Shown one piece after another: positions 53,859 through 64,000 of a stretch of 64,000 nt of DNA; the stretch's first letter is position 1; each line of letters begins with the position of its first letter. A program made the position numbers and the translations under genes. The DNA comes from Adiantum capillus-veneris (lineage: Eukaryota > Streptophyta > Polypodiopsida > Polypodiales > Pteridaceae). The notes beneath the pieces are model-generated. The model worked only from the letters and a program-made list of their open reading frames with translations, searched no databases and had not been told where the DNA came from. The stretch covers positions 76,469,910 to 76,533,909 of the forward strand of contig CM043960.1 in the NCBI GenBank assembly GCA_014529385.2, written 5' to 3'.

Positions 53859-54176
53859 ATCTGTACACACAAATAGATGATGGTTAGAGTGCAAATATTA
53901 CAAGGGTCGTGTTCTTGTGCATAATTTGTTTTTATGATTTGTGTTATGGCTCTTGCTCTTTTACTTTTTTATCTTGTTTTTGTGAGTATAAGGCTTTATA
54001 TATACATTCCCTAAGATTGGAGATTAAGAGGTCAGGGAGAAAGGTTGAGAGGGAAGCAAGTGAATAATGGATGTCCACAAACACTCCCCCCTTCCTTGGG
54101 TAGATCGTATCGTTTGAAATGATGTCGTCACCCTTTGAAACTAGTTGTTCCAAGTTGTTATAGGTGAAGATTTTTG
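53859..54176 (-). other. Junction between pol tail and accessory ORF
   Basis: Contains the polyprotein tail's continuation past a TGA (the Trp codon TGG of the tandem element's 'IENYW' is TGA here). It also has a polypurine-like AAGGAAGGGGGG (complement of 54086-54097) and a short open frame (54153-53944) that resembles one at 4067-3873. Confidence 0.5.
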
Positions 54177-55207
54177 TCAGTAGTTTTCTATTACCTTAGG
54201 TGCCTCGTCGAGTTGCAAGGGTGGTAAGATACTCTCCCAGATTTTCTCATTTCCATCATAGTAGCCTTGGGCTTCTAATAGTCGTTTTGGAATCCATCGT
54301 GATTTGGTCTTGACCCTCCTAGAGTGCACTCTTGGTTTTCTAGGGAAATTTTTTCTTGGAATGGATGGGAGGGTTGAGGTAGTTGGAAGTAAGGCCTTGG
54401 GGACCCATTGATATGTACTCTTAGGTCGTGCAGGTTGAGTACTTGCAATATTACTGCTTGCTGCAACTACAAGTGTTGAAGTGCTAGGTTCATGTGTAGC
54501 CGGCAAAGACGAGTTAACCACCTTGGATTGTGAATGTTGGCTATCCTTCAACTTTGCTAGAGTTTGCAACGTAGGTGACTTTGCTTGAATGATAGGGGTA
54601 AGAGTCGGTGGTCGCGTCGTGACACTACCAGTATCCCAATCAATAGTGCATTTGGTTGCCAACATCCACGTGCGTCCCAGGTTTACGTTGCCTTCCATAG
54701 CTCCCGCGGGCATGACTAGAAACCTCTGCACTATGCTTCCATTGTCATAGACAACAGGGGTCTGAAGGACTCCAAGAATAGCAGTTTTCTTTTTATTAAT
54801 GCCCTTGACTTGCATCGTACTCGGGGATAGGGTCGGTTTCCCTAATTGACACCAAACTCCATAGGATAACAAATTGTGTTTAGCTCCCGTATCTAATAAG
54901 GCATTGTATAGTACTTTCCCATAGGGGCTATTTAGCTCAATTGGGTATCGTAGGGGTGGCTCAGATTCTAATGAGTCGTCATCTGTGTCCTCGAAAAATG
55001 CTTGCATGATTCCCAGATTAGCCTCTCGTTGGCGTCTAAGACGTTGTTGTCGTTCTCGAGCCTCAACTCTTGGTTGGATTTTTTTAAGCTCTGCTTGTTC
55101 CTTGGCAGCCTTCTTTTGATGGATGGCTTGCAACTCTTCCTGGCTTAGAGGATCATAATATCTTTTGAATTTACTCCCATTAAGGAATCCAATGGTTTCA
55201 ACTCCAT
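54177..55207 (-). pseudogene. Post-integrase region with a second retropepsin-like domain and tail
   Basis: Continuous frame downstream of integrase, entered by a frameshift at about 55210. It opens with 'LDGVETIGFLNGSKFKRYYD', then a basic coiled-coil-like Gln/Glu/Arg stretch. A retropepsin-like domain follows: ALLDTGAKHNLLSYGVWCQLG (near 54900) has a canonical D-T-G, and NVNLGRTWM (near 54675) is in the place of the flap-distal ILGR motif. After a Ser/Thr/Pro-rich stretch come 'YQWVPKALL', 'RWIPKRLLEAQGYY' and 'LPPLQLDEAPKVIENY', homologous to the tail of the pol-less gag-protease ORF. A second protease after integrase is unusual. It could be an inactive structural copy or a working enzyme. 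Confidence 0.75.
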
Positions 55208-56131
55208 CTAGAGTCCACGAATGGTACCTTGCGGGGTAATTTCACACACTCGATATGGTCCCTTACCAGCGTATTTCAATTTCTTCTTTTCATCACGTAC
55301 CCCGTACATAAGAACTTTATCACCAACCTTGATGTCTTTATCCTTTAAATGGCTATCAAACCACTTCTTTCTCCTATCCTTCTCCACTAGAGCATTTCGC
55401 ACAGCTAATTGCCTCTCTTCATCTAGCCTTTCCAGGATATATAATCGCTCCACTAAGGGGTTACCATCCCAACCTTCTTGAGAAGCTACTCGAAGACTAG
55501 GAATGACAAACTCCCATGGCATAACTGCTTCTTGGCCATACACCATCTTAAACGGTGTGCAATTAATAGCAACTTTATACGCAGTACGATAAGCCCATAA
55601 AGCTGATGTAAGCTTTAGGTCCCAATCAGTGCGATGAGCCTCAACTGTCTTTGTCAAAATGGAGATGAGAGTTTTGTTGGTACTCTCAGCTTGGCCATTT
55701 GCTTGGGGATAATAGGGTGTAGACTTGTGGTGAGATATCATGAAGTTTGATGTGAGTTATTTTATTACTTCATTTATAAAATGAGTTCCATTGTCACTCA
55801 CAAGTTCAAAGGGGCATCCAAAACGTGTGATAATGTTCTCAAAGAGGAACTTAGCTGTTGTTTTTGCATCCGCCTTTCGTGTTGCTTTTGCTTCAGCCCA
55901 TTTGGTTACATAGTCGGTAGCCACAATGATATATCGTGATTGCGTGTTACGTGCAGCCGGACTAATCGGTCCTACAAAGTCTAAGCCCCACTTTTCAAAT
56001 GGTTGGGTTACCTTGATGGGATGTAGAGGCATCCTATCACTTCTTTGTGGCTTCTTGAAGCGTTGGCATTCATCACATCCCTTTGCAAAAAGTGATGCAT
56101 CCTTAAACAGAGTGGGCCACCAATAGCCTGA
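55208..56131 (-). pseudogene. Integrase of the pol-bearing element
   Basis: 'GCDECQRFKKPQRSDRMPLHP' ends the zinc-binding region. The DDE core has 'WGLDFVGPI' (Asp), 'LVSDNGTHF' (Asp) and 'YYPQANGQAESTNK' (Glu). The C-terminal part has 'VGDKVLMYGVRDEKKKLKYAGKGPYRV'. Catalytic residues are all present. Two in-frame stops, at the N-terminal side (56132-56134) and between the second Asp and the Glu (55757-55759), inactivate it. Confidence 0.9.
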
Positions 56132-57694
56132 CTATAAGATCTTTCGGGCAGTCAACTTTCTTGAAACGTTACCACCAGCTACGCCCATGTGTGCCTCTTG
56201 TAGAATATATAAATACTCATCCTCGTGGGCACAGCGTCTAAGAACATCATCTTTTCCTCTCTTATAGAGAGTTCCAGCCAGTAAGCAATAGGGTTCGCAT
56301 TCCTTGATTAATTTTCGAGCTATATCTTTTCGCAGCTCTTTGGGTGAAAAACCATTAACTAAGAAGTTAACAATCTTTTCACTCCATTCAGGCATTGTCT
56401 CAACAATGAACAAAGGAGTATCAGGCAATTCATCATCAACCCCCGTAGGAGCTTCGCCATTAGGGATACGAGATAAATGATCTGCCATGACATGTTTCCT
56501 CCCAGGCCTCACAACAACGGTGAAGTCAAACTCAAGAAGAATTAACAACCATCGTGTAATTCGACCTGTGGAACACGGCTTGTTTACCAAATATAGCAAT
56601 GCTTGATGATCAACATAAAACACAAAATTGGTAGCAAGAAGGTAATAGCGAAATTTCTTTACTGCGTAAATCATAGCTAGACCTTCGCGCTCTGTAGTAG
56701 TGTAGTTCATCTCGGCATCATTTAATTGGCGACTTGCAAAGCTAATAGGGTAGTCCAATTTATGTTCTCCTGGTTGAGTTAGAACACACCCAAAAGCAAA
56801 ATTTGATGCATCAATATGCACATGAAAAGGTACATTCCAATCAGGTGTTCGCAGGATTGGAGCGCTTGTTAGGGCCTTCTTTAATAACTCATAAGATTGA
56901 TGACATTCTTCCGTCCAGTGAAACTCGATAAGAAGCTTGTACAATGGACGCGCTATCTCGGCAAAGTTTAAAATAAACCTTCGATAATAACCAACATGGC
57001 CCATAAATCTTTGAACTCCTTTATAGTTCGTAGGTGGTGGAAAATCGGCAATGGCTTTAATCTTACTCTCATCTGTGGATATCCCGTTCTTGGACACTAT
57101 ATGCCCTAGAATGACTCCATGCTTAACCCAAAATTGGCATTTGAAAGGGTTCAATGAGATGTGATAAAATCTGCACCTTTCAAATATTTTTCGTAGATAT
57201 AACAAATGCTTCTCCCAAGAAGAATAAACACAAAGGTCGTCTAGGAAAGCTTCACAAAACTTCCTTAGAAATTCATTAAACGTAGTGTTTATTAATCGTT
57301 GGAATGTAGCAGGGGCATTTGTTAAGCCAAAAGCCATAACACGAAATGCAAACACTCCAAACTCTGTGATAAAATCAGCTTTAGCTTGGTCCTCTAATGC
57401 AATTGTGATTTGATTGTAACCAGAGTACCCATCTAAAAAGCTATAAGCTTCCTTGCCCGCAACTCTTTCAAGCACATGTTCTGAATATGGCAAGGGATAA
57501 TGATCTCTCCTAGTAGCTGCATTAACTTTCTTGAGGTCCACGCACACTCTTAGTTTCCCATTCTTTTTTGGCACAATGACTATTGGAGAAACCCATTCTG
57601 AGTGCTCAATAGGGTATATGAATCCACATTGGATAAGTTTTTCAATCTCCTCTTGTACAATTTTGGCGTACTTAGGATTCATTGGATAGGGTCG
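56132..57694 (-). pseudogene. Reverse transcriptase and RNase H of the pol-bearing element
   Basis: 516 open codons from 57682 (MNPKYAKIVQEEIEKLIQCG), but the true frame extends upstream through a stop at 57695. RT motifs: 'SPIVIVPKKNGKLRVCVD', 'YSFLDGYSGYNQI', 'FGLTNAPATFQ', catalytic FLDDLCVYS and 'LGHIVSKNG'. RNase H: 'HIDASNFAFGCVL', 'YTTTEREGLAMIYAVKKFRYYL', 'FYVDHQALLYLVNKP' and 'VMADHLSRIPNGE'. The start of the integrase zinc finger follows. Non-chromoviral gypsy type. Active residues are intact within this segment, but stops on both sides mean no full polyprotein. Confidence 0.92.
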
Positions 57695-58834
57695 TTACTG
57701 GACGGGTTTAGCAGTGTTGATCATGGGAATTGTATGTTGCACCACAGAAGGTGGAACGCCCTTCATGTCATGATATGTCCAAGCAAAGATATCCTTGTAT
57801 TCCTTGAGGAGCTCCTTAAGTACAGCCTCTTCAGTTTCGGTAAGGTCTTGAGCAATAAAGAATGGTTTAGACTCCTCACCTGGTTCTGCTAATTCTATCT
57901 CTTTAACTACCGTTGGACCATCATAGACTCCACTGCTTCCATTGGTAGGTATTCGTTGGGCTTTGGCATACACAACCTTTTGCTCCCCCGTGGTATAAGA
58001 TTTAAAATGTTCAGGAGCCGTATGTAAGTCAGCAGGCTCTTGTCCTGACAGAGACCTTTCTTTTAGTTCTGCCTCCTTTTGTTGTTGTGCTAACTCTCGG
58101 TTTTGACGTCTTCTTATAGTTCGACTCAATTTTGGCTCTGTAACCTCCAATTGAGCGAGGTCAATGGGTCGTGGGCTGCACCACATGACACTCCGGAGAT
58201 GTTCACCCCAATTGTCTACTAGCTTTCGATGAGCATCACATGCCCCTAGATAGCTAAGCCATTATGCAGTAGATCTTTCCTTGTTTATCCTAGCTCTCAC
58301 ATTTGCTTGATATCGTCGACTCTTATATGACCTTTGTTTCTTGTTAAGGTTTTGATTTTGGTAAATGTTTGAACTCGACTCGCCTGATAGGTCTTCGCTT
58401 GTATCTTCTTCACTCTCATATAAATTACCATAGACGGTCGTACTAGGCCTTGAGTATTTATTTTCTATACTTGGTTCACTCGATGTTTCCTCAGGTTCTG
58501 AATCTATTTCTTCCTGAGATTCCGTTTCCGATGTGTATTGGCCTGAAGCCTTTGAGGAATCATCAGTTTCACTCTCAAGTAGGTGTGCCTCTTTCTTATC
58601 ATCGGATGTTACATGCGCTACACCTAACATGTTTACTGGTGCAATGTGTGGTATCTCTTCCCCATTTGGTGTTACCCAAGTTGTTCCTCTAGCTCCCCAT
58701 GTATCTATAGTTGCCGCTAGGTGTACCCAATCGACATTGTCTGGCTCAGCCATTCCGGGTAGGATATCCATATAAGGAGAGTTCTCCCCAATATCCGTTT
58801 CTTCGTTACACGTGTAACAATACTGTAATGGAGC
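57695..58834 (-). pseudogene. Protease-RT linker of the polyprotein
   Basis: Same frame as RT, broken by stops at 58262-58264 and 57695-57697. It includes 'YMDILPGMAEPDNVDWVHLA', shared with the pol-less ORF, then an acidic Ser/Glu-rich stretch that the pol-less element lacks, a Glu/Gln/Arg-rich segment, and 'VLKELLKEYKDIFAWTYHDM', the usual lead-in to gypsy RT. The pol-less element's deletion begins shortly after the 'MLGVAHVTSDDK' region. Confidence 0.85.
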
Positions 58835-59782
58835 TTAGTGAATTGTTGTGTCTGATCGATTATCAATGATGAATTTATTTCCTAGAGGATGCGTTCGACC
58901 ACTTAAAAGATCAACTCGAATGACAGAGTCTTGGAACTGTAAGTAGACGTGGTTTTTGGACCAGTCATGCACCATTTTTTCTTCCCTCATGAATGGACGC
59001 CCTAAGATCATCTCAAATGACATAGGATGCTTGGAAAAATCCATAACAATGAGAGTCTGCCTTACCTTGTGTCCCAAGACCTTGATCCTGAGATCCTTTA
59101 GCATTCCAATAGGCGTAACAATAGATCCATTAGCCATTTTTACCACTACACTTGTGGCTTCAAGGTGAGGTCGCCCCATAGACTCCCAACAACTCTTTGT
59201 CACCATGTTGACTCCCGCACCACCGTCAAGGACCCCCTTTACAGTTAATCCTTTAGTAGTGATTGGTAGAGTAGCATTAGATTCATCACCTTCAAAGTAT
59301 TGCCCCAACTTGTTAACGGGTACTTCAATTACAGATTCATGTCCCGCTAGGTCAGATGGTGGTGCTAAATGTTCCTCATCATTCATTACCGAGTCAGGTT
59401 TGTTCATATGTGCAAACTGTGGTAATCCGGCCTGTAATTCTCCATTGAGGAAGGCTCGAAGAGCTGAGACTAGCTCGGGGTCTTTATATAGTTTGGACAT
59501 GATGGTGGTTCTAACTTCTGAAGACATGAAATCCATCAATTTGGCAACATTTAATGGCATCTTGTGGGATGTAGGACCCTGACAAGAGAATGGTGAAGAT
59601 GGAATCTCCACTTCCTCAAGGGGGTCGGGCATTCCCTCACCAAACATTCTCTCTAGTAGGAAAGGTGTGTGTCCACTTTCAGATGTCCTACCCTCACTCT
59701 CTTCCCGAATGATACTGGGTATAGCTAACGGCCTGTAGTTCTTGTGAGGTTGAACTTGTGTGGGAAACACTGTGTCTGACAT
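58835..59782 (-). pseudogene. First protease domain of the pol-bearing element
   Basis: 'DTVFPTQVQP' to 'SDTTIH'. Retropepsin-like with VLDGGAGVNMVTKSCWESMG (D-G-G in place of D-S/T-G) and EMILGRPFMREE. Flanked by in-frame stops at 59783-59785 and 58835-58837. Very similar to residues 860-1170 of the pol-less ORF, with the same D-G-G. Confidence 0.88.
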
Positions 59783-62012
59783 CTAGATATGTTTGGGTTC
59801 AGGTTCTAATGTTCGTTGAGTTTCTTTCACCAAACCCCTCAGTTGTTGGACTCGTTCAATTTCCACTGTTGGGTTTGGATAGGTTCCAATCTTTCTCTTG
59901 CAATCCTCATTTTTTGTCTCTCGTGGCTTATCTTGGGGGTTCGCAACTGGGTGGTTTAACTTTGAATACTCTTTTGGTGTTCGTCGTAATTCCCTCTCGT
60001 GATCCTCCTCACTGGCTTTTTCCTTTGTAGTAACAGTTTTGGTCTCCGTGGTCTCTATCGAATCTGAGTCATCCTCAGGGTCGTTCATATACACGGGATC
60101 CTCTCCTGTCCCTATGTTAGTCTTTGAACTAGGTTTTGAGCTAGAAGCATTAAGGGATTTCTTTCTTCGTGTTTTCTTCTTTCTCGCTTGGCCAATGGAT
60201 CCAGCATCTCTCTCTTCGAGGCTTTTGGAGCTTTGGGTTCTAGGGACCATGTGCTGTAATGGCAACTGTTGCTCCATGGGTGGGGTAGGCATCAATGCAG
60301 GAACTTGAGGTGAGTCTGCCCAAGCTATAGGCGGTCTAATTTCCATGATGCGTTTAAGCATTAGGCAATCCTTCGCTTGATGGCCATACCTACCACACGC
60401 GTTACAAGTCCCGTTAAACTTTACTCTGAAAGTAGGGCATTCACTCGTAGTATGTGGGCCCAAGCAGATTGAGCACCATTGCTGCTCCCTTCTTGGATAC
60501 ATATGAGTGTTTTGTGGAGCACAATTACCCCTAAGGCTTTCTTGGATGGCCTTGGTGAGATCTGCCAAAGTCATCTCAGATATCGTTTGCTCTTTCACGA
60601 TTGGCTTTATCTTCATTGGCTCATGCCCTGATGCTTGCGAGCTACTAGACTTCGGCTCGGCAGACACTCTTTCTCCTGCAATCATTAAATTATCCTCCAA
60701 TTGGATTGCATTCATGGTGACCGCTTCCCAAGTAGTGATACCTCTAATGACTAGGCCATTATAAATACTTTCATGTCGTAGTCCCCTAATGAATCTATCG
60801 AGAAATTGGTTGTTGTTGAATAGCTCGTTTGGATTGCATCGAGAATTCAAATTCTTTAGGCGACTAATGAAGTCTCTCACGGATTCACCTTCTTCTCGTT
60901 GGGCTTTCTGGAGCTGAGAGGCTACACCCCAAAGCACTCCCTCTCGTATGTATTCTTTTAAGAACAGTCTCCTAAGAGTAGAGTAGATCGTTTTCTCTTC
61001 TACTCTTAAGGTTCTATACCAATCTCCAGCCTTTCCGCTTAGGGTCAAACTCAAAGCCTTACACTTATGTAGCTCATTGTGCTCTTCCAAGGAATCGCAC
61101 ACATGTTCAAAGACTTCCATATGCTTTCTAGCATCTCCGTCTCCACTGAATTTTTGTGTGAGCTTAGCTAATTGAACTGCCTTGCTCCTAGGCTCTCTAT
61201 CAGTTGCACTATGCATGTTTTCCGCAATAGAGCGACCGATAGTTTGAGCAAATGATGCCGAATCTCCTATTTGAGCAGGTATAATGGGTGTATGTGCTCC
61301 TGGAACCACATGTGAGATGGGAGTTGGCCTTGGCCTTGGCATACGCGCGGCTCTTGGGTCCCATATTTCGTATGGTGGTGTGCCAGACGGTGGTCCAAAG
61401 TTTACAGGCGTGGCCCTAGGCATAGGGGGTGCCTGATATGGCATGTTATTATTAAATGGCATGGATCCACTTGTATAAGAGCTTGGATAATTCCATTGTG
61501 GACTGTAAGCTCTTGGAATAATTAGAGGTGTAGGAGCTACATGAGGCTGAGGTACGACAGGTGCACACGATTGATACATACATGTAGATATAGTTGGGGG
61601 CACTGTGCTACTAGGCATCGGCACAGTGTTAACAAATGAACTCCATGGTGTACTTCTTGTCATGCTCACCACTAGGATATGCATGGTAGCCGTAGTGTCA
61701 TTAAGAGAAAGATGAGCTAGATCTGGGAAGGTAAAGCTGCCACTTGTGGTCTCAGATTGTACTGAGGGCTCCTGGCGAAACAACATATGGAGGATCAATG
61801 GGGCTCACTGAGGGAGTCTCCATTTGTGACAGGGTTGGTTGGTTGGCCTTTCCCGTATCCAAGAATCTCATTAGGCCTGTTGAAGGCATGTTGATCCCTG
61901 TGTTCTGTCTTTCTAACTCGACAATCCTATGGAGGACATCACAGACTTTCTGTTGTTGCTCATCTATGCTAGTAGCACCCGATGTGGATTGTAGAACATC
62001 TAACCAACCCAC
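59783..62012 (-). pseudogene. Gag of the pol-bearing element
   Basis: Two frames joined by a frameshift near 61780. Pro-rich N-terminus, a capsid domain with 'AKLTQKFSGDGDARKHMEVF' and 'GKAGDWYRTLRVEEKTIYS', and two zinc knuckles (CSICLGPHTTSEC, CNACGRYGHQAKDC). The region that holds the third and fourth knuckles in the pol-less ORF is deleted: 'PLQHMVPRTQ' jumps to 'SKSLEERDAGSI'. A charged linker precedes the stop at 59783. Confidence 0.88.
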
Positions 62013-62792
62013 ATGATAGGTGTGTCCTGTGTACCGATTAGTTAAAGCTTCTGCTTGTAGATCATACTCCCAATTTTCGTTTAGGAATATCCCATCTAGG
62101 CCTGGCGTGCTGGAGGTTTACCTCGAAGTGGAAGCATTATTGCTCCCCATCGCTTGCCCCTCCGTGACTGCTACCTTGGGAGCACTCGGTTGCTCGGCTG
62201 GCATGATTGTTGTCATAGGAGCCTTTGCTTTCAGGGCTCGACTTTGTTCTAGCCTTCGTAGGTTCTCAATTTCCCTCTCCCTTGTTGCTTGCATATAGCG
62301 TTCGATCTCTTGCACTTCGGCAAGACTCCTACCATCGGGTAGTAGAACCTCAGAGGGAGATAGTCCTAAAGGATCAGGAGGTGCAGTGGATGGAACATTC
62401 ACATGCACACTCTCAAGAAGCATAGGGTCTATTTTAGGCATGAATGACGAATTTACTTCCCCATTCCCTTCATTTATTTCATTAACCGCATGTTCGGAGC
62501 GAGTAGCTCTACTAAGGGTCTCTTTTAAGCGGCTAAACACGCTGGACCCGGGCCGTGGGCCCATGGAATGCATGTCTTGACTTGAACTATCAGGGTTTGG
62601 TGTAGGATACCCCTCCATGACTTCGTAGTCAGAGGAAGAATCACTAGACGCGATATGAGGATCTTGGGTCGCGCTACCTTGAGTCCTAGCCGAAGGTCCA
62701 GAACCTAGGGTGGAGGAATAATGGGTGCCCGCGTAAATGGAGGCACTACCAATATGCTCGTGCTCTAACACTCGTCCAGAGCGTAGGTTCAT
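62013..62792 (-). pseudogene. N-terminal gag segment of the pol-bearing element
   Basis: ATG at 62792 gives MNLRSGRVLEHEH, matching the 8477-9208 ORF; the frame is open 17 codons further upstream. A TAA at 62118-62120 replaces a GAA of the tandem element, after which the frame continues ('HVGWLDVLQSTSGATSIDEQQ') into the main gag. It has sense ACA where the tandem element has its UGA. Confidence 0.8.
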
Positions 62793-64000
62793 ATGACTTG
62801 GATCCCCTAGAAGTGTCAGTGAGTGCCCGTGAAGGCTACTCACCTAGTAATTTTGGGTGTTTTGCAACCCAAGTCTTTTCTTATTTATTTATTTTTTGAT
62901 TTTTTGGTCCTTTTTTTCTGACCCAGCTATAGAATAGAACGTATGATAGCTCAAAACGAGCATCTCGGTCAGAGGGACGTGCCGTGCTTTACAGCCCTCC
63001 GTTTGGTCACTTTATGCCCTCGGAATCCCTAAAACCGTCAATTTCTAGTAGGGAACTAGGCCCAAATTAGAAAGTCTAAGGGTGTAAGTGGGAAGAGAAG
63101 TGAGGAGAGTGGAGGACTTGCCCCACATGCTCTCATTCCCTCTTGAGGGGGTAGGGTATATATATAAGAGTGAGTCTAGTATATATCATAGGACTGAGGC
63201 CTGGGCCTGGGCCTGGGCATGGGCTTGGGGAAATGATCCCGATCCCGATCAAAATTTTAGTGTAGCCCCCCAGTCACTCACGCTTAAATATTTTCGGTTT
63301 GGGCTTGGGGAAATGATCCCGATCCCGATCAAAATTTTAGTGTAGCCCCCCAGTCACTCACGCTTAAATATTTTCGGTTTGGGATTGGGGAAATGATCCC
63401 GATCCCGATCAAAATTTTAGTGTAGCCCCCCAGTCACTCACGCTTGAATATTTTTGGTTTTTTTTTTTTTTGAGGCGACGACCACACGTGGTTAGGTGAC
63501 CCTTTCTTGGCCACACACACTGTCAACACCTACCTAACCTCTCTGTCAACAGCTCATAGCTCACAGACAGCTCACTACCTTATCTACTTACTAACAGTGC
63601 TGCTAACCACTAACTAATCTACTAACTAATCTGTTAACTGCTTACTGACAGTGAGCTAACTGTCCACCTACTTCCTCTCTCACTACCTTACTGTGCAAAG
63701 ACTGTGTGCAGGAAAACCTTGACAGAAAACTGTGTACAGACTGTGTGCAAACAGAAATTGCTAGCTGCCTTCCTACTTATTCATTCACTGCAAACAAGCT
63801 AACGACTACTAATTGTGCAAAGACTGTGTGCAAACAGAAAACACAACATTATGCAGAAATCACAGAACTTGTAGACAATACAGAAATTAACAACTTGCAG
63901 AAAAACAACTCATTCCTATTCCTCTTCCTCTTCTTTCCTACTACAAACAACTCATAGGAGAAGCACAAAGTGCCTCTTGGGCTTAGTGCAGGGCGATTCC
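62793..64000 (-). other. 5' leader of the pol-bearing element
   Basis: Conserved block with the tandem element at 62930-63190, including 'tcggtcagaggg', 'gccgtgctttacagccctcc' and a TATA-like stretch at about 63148-63162. Then a GGGCCT-type hexamer array (63199-63230), three 80-bp tandem units, and C/T- and A-rich repeats of 'ctaactaatct' and 'gactgtgtgcaa' type (63580-63850). The right edge ends within the primer site, so the 5' LTR is outside. Confidence 0.8.
63221..63455. repeat. Three tandem 80-bp units in the leader
   Basis: 63221-63300, 63301-63380 and 63381-63455. Each begins 'gggcttggggaaatgatccc' or a one-base variant, and includes 'gatcccgatc' and 'gccccccagtcactcacgct'. Nearly identical, so recent. 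Confidence 0.92.

Overview
The window looks like an intergenic retrotransposon nest from a land plant. I see no intact host gene, rRNA, tRNA or CRISPR array in the 64 kb. The plant assignment rests on Ty1/copia elements primed by the plant-type initiator-Met site (TGGTATCAGAGC), a non-chromoviral Ty3/gypsy family with an Athila/Tat (OTA)-like pol and a tRNA-Asp-like primer site, and a chromodomain-bearing Ty3/gypsy fragment. The sequence does not allow a species call; a fern or lycophyte cannot be excluded.

Layout. 1-1972: flanking repetitive DNA. 1973-19025: one retrotransposon insertion on the minus strand in a rare tandem form, LTR-internal-LTR-internal-LTR. It has a single 5-bp target duplication (TGCAC) at the outer ends. 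Each 7.74-kb internal region carries an intact 1473-codon gag-protease frame and no reverse transcriptase or integrase. 19483-26244: a decayed plus-strand relative of the same family, whose 3' LTR is split by about 1.9 kb of unrecognised DNA. 26245-27950: leader, primer site and LTR start of another minus-strand gypsy-like element. 28776-31975: a complete copia-type gag-only element with TSD GCTTT. 31976-39769: repeats, a cluster of chromovirus-type LTR pieces, a decayed copia gag-protease (minus) and a decayed copia RT (plus).

39770-51387: the 3' end of a minus-strand chromovirus. Its LTR is broken by copia A (40468-49681, minus), whose gag is in turn broken by copia B (44464-47950, plus, TSD CATGT), giving three levels of nesting. 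51388-64000: a full-coding-capacity relative of the tandem element, inserted in the chromovirus pol and running off the right edge inside its primer site. It encodes gag, protease, RT, RNase H and integrase, then a second retropepsin-like domain and a separate small 3' ORF, all damaged by point stops.

How the parts relate. The element at 51388-64000 is the kind of autonomous partner from which the tandem gag-protease element derives, by an in-frame loss of everything between the protease and the polyprotein tail. Copia B and the gag-only copia element show the same theme: pol-less elements that keep gag, LTRs and priming sites and must be moved in trans. The most unusual signals are the recombinant middle LTR, the post-integrase second protease-like domain, the 3' accessory ORF, the fused 541-codon ORF of copia B, and a leader motif shared by copia A and copia B.
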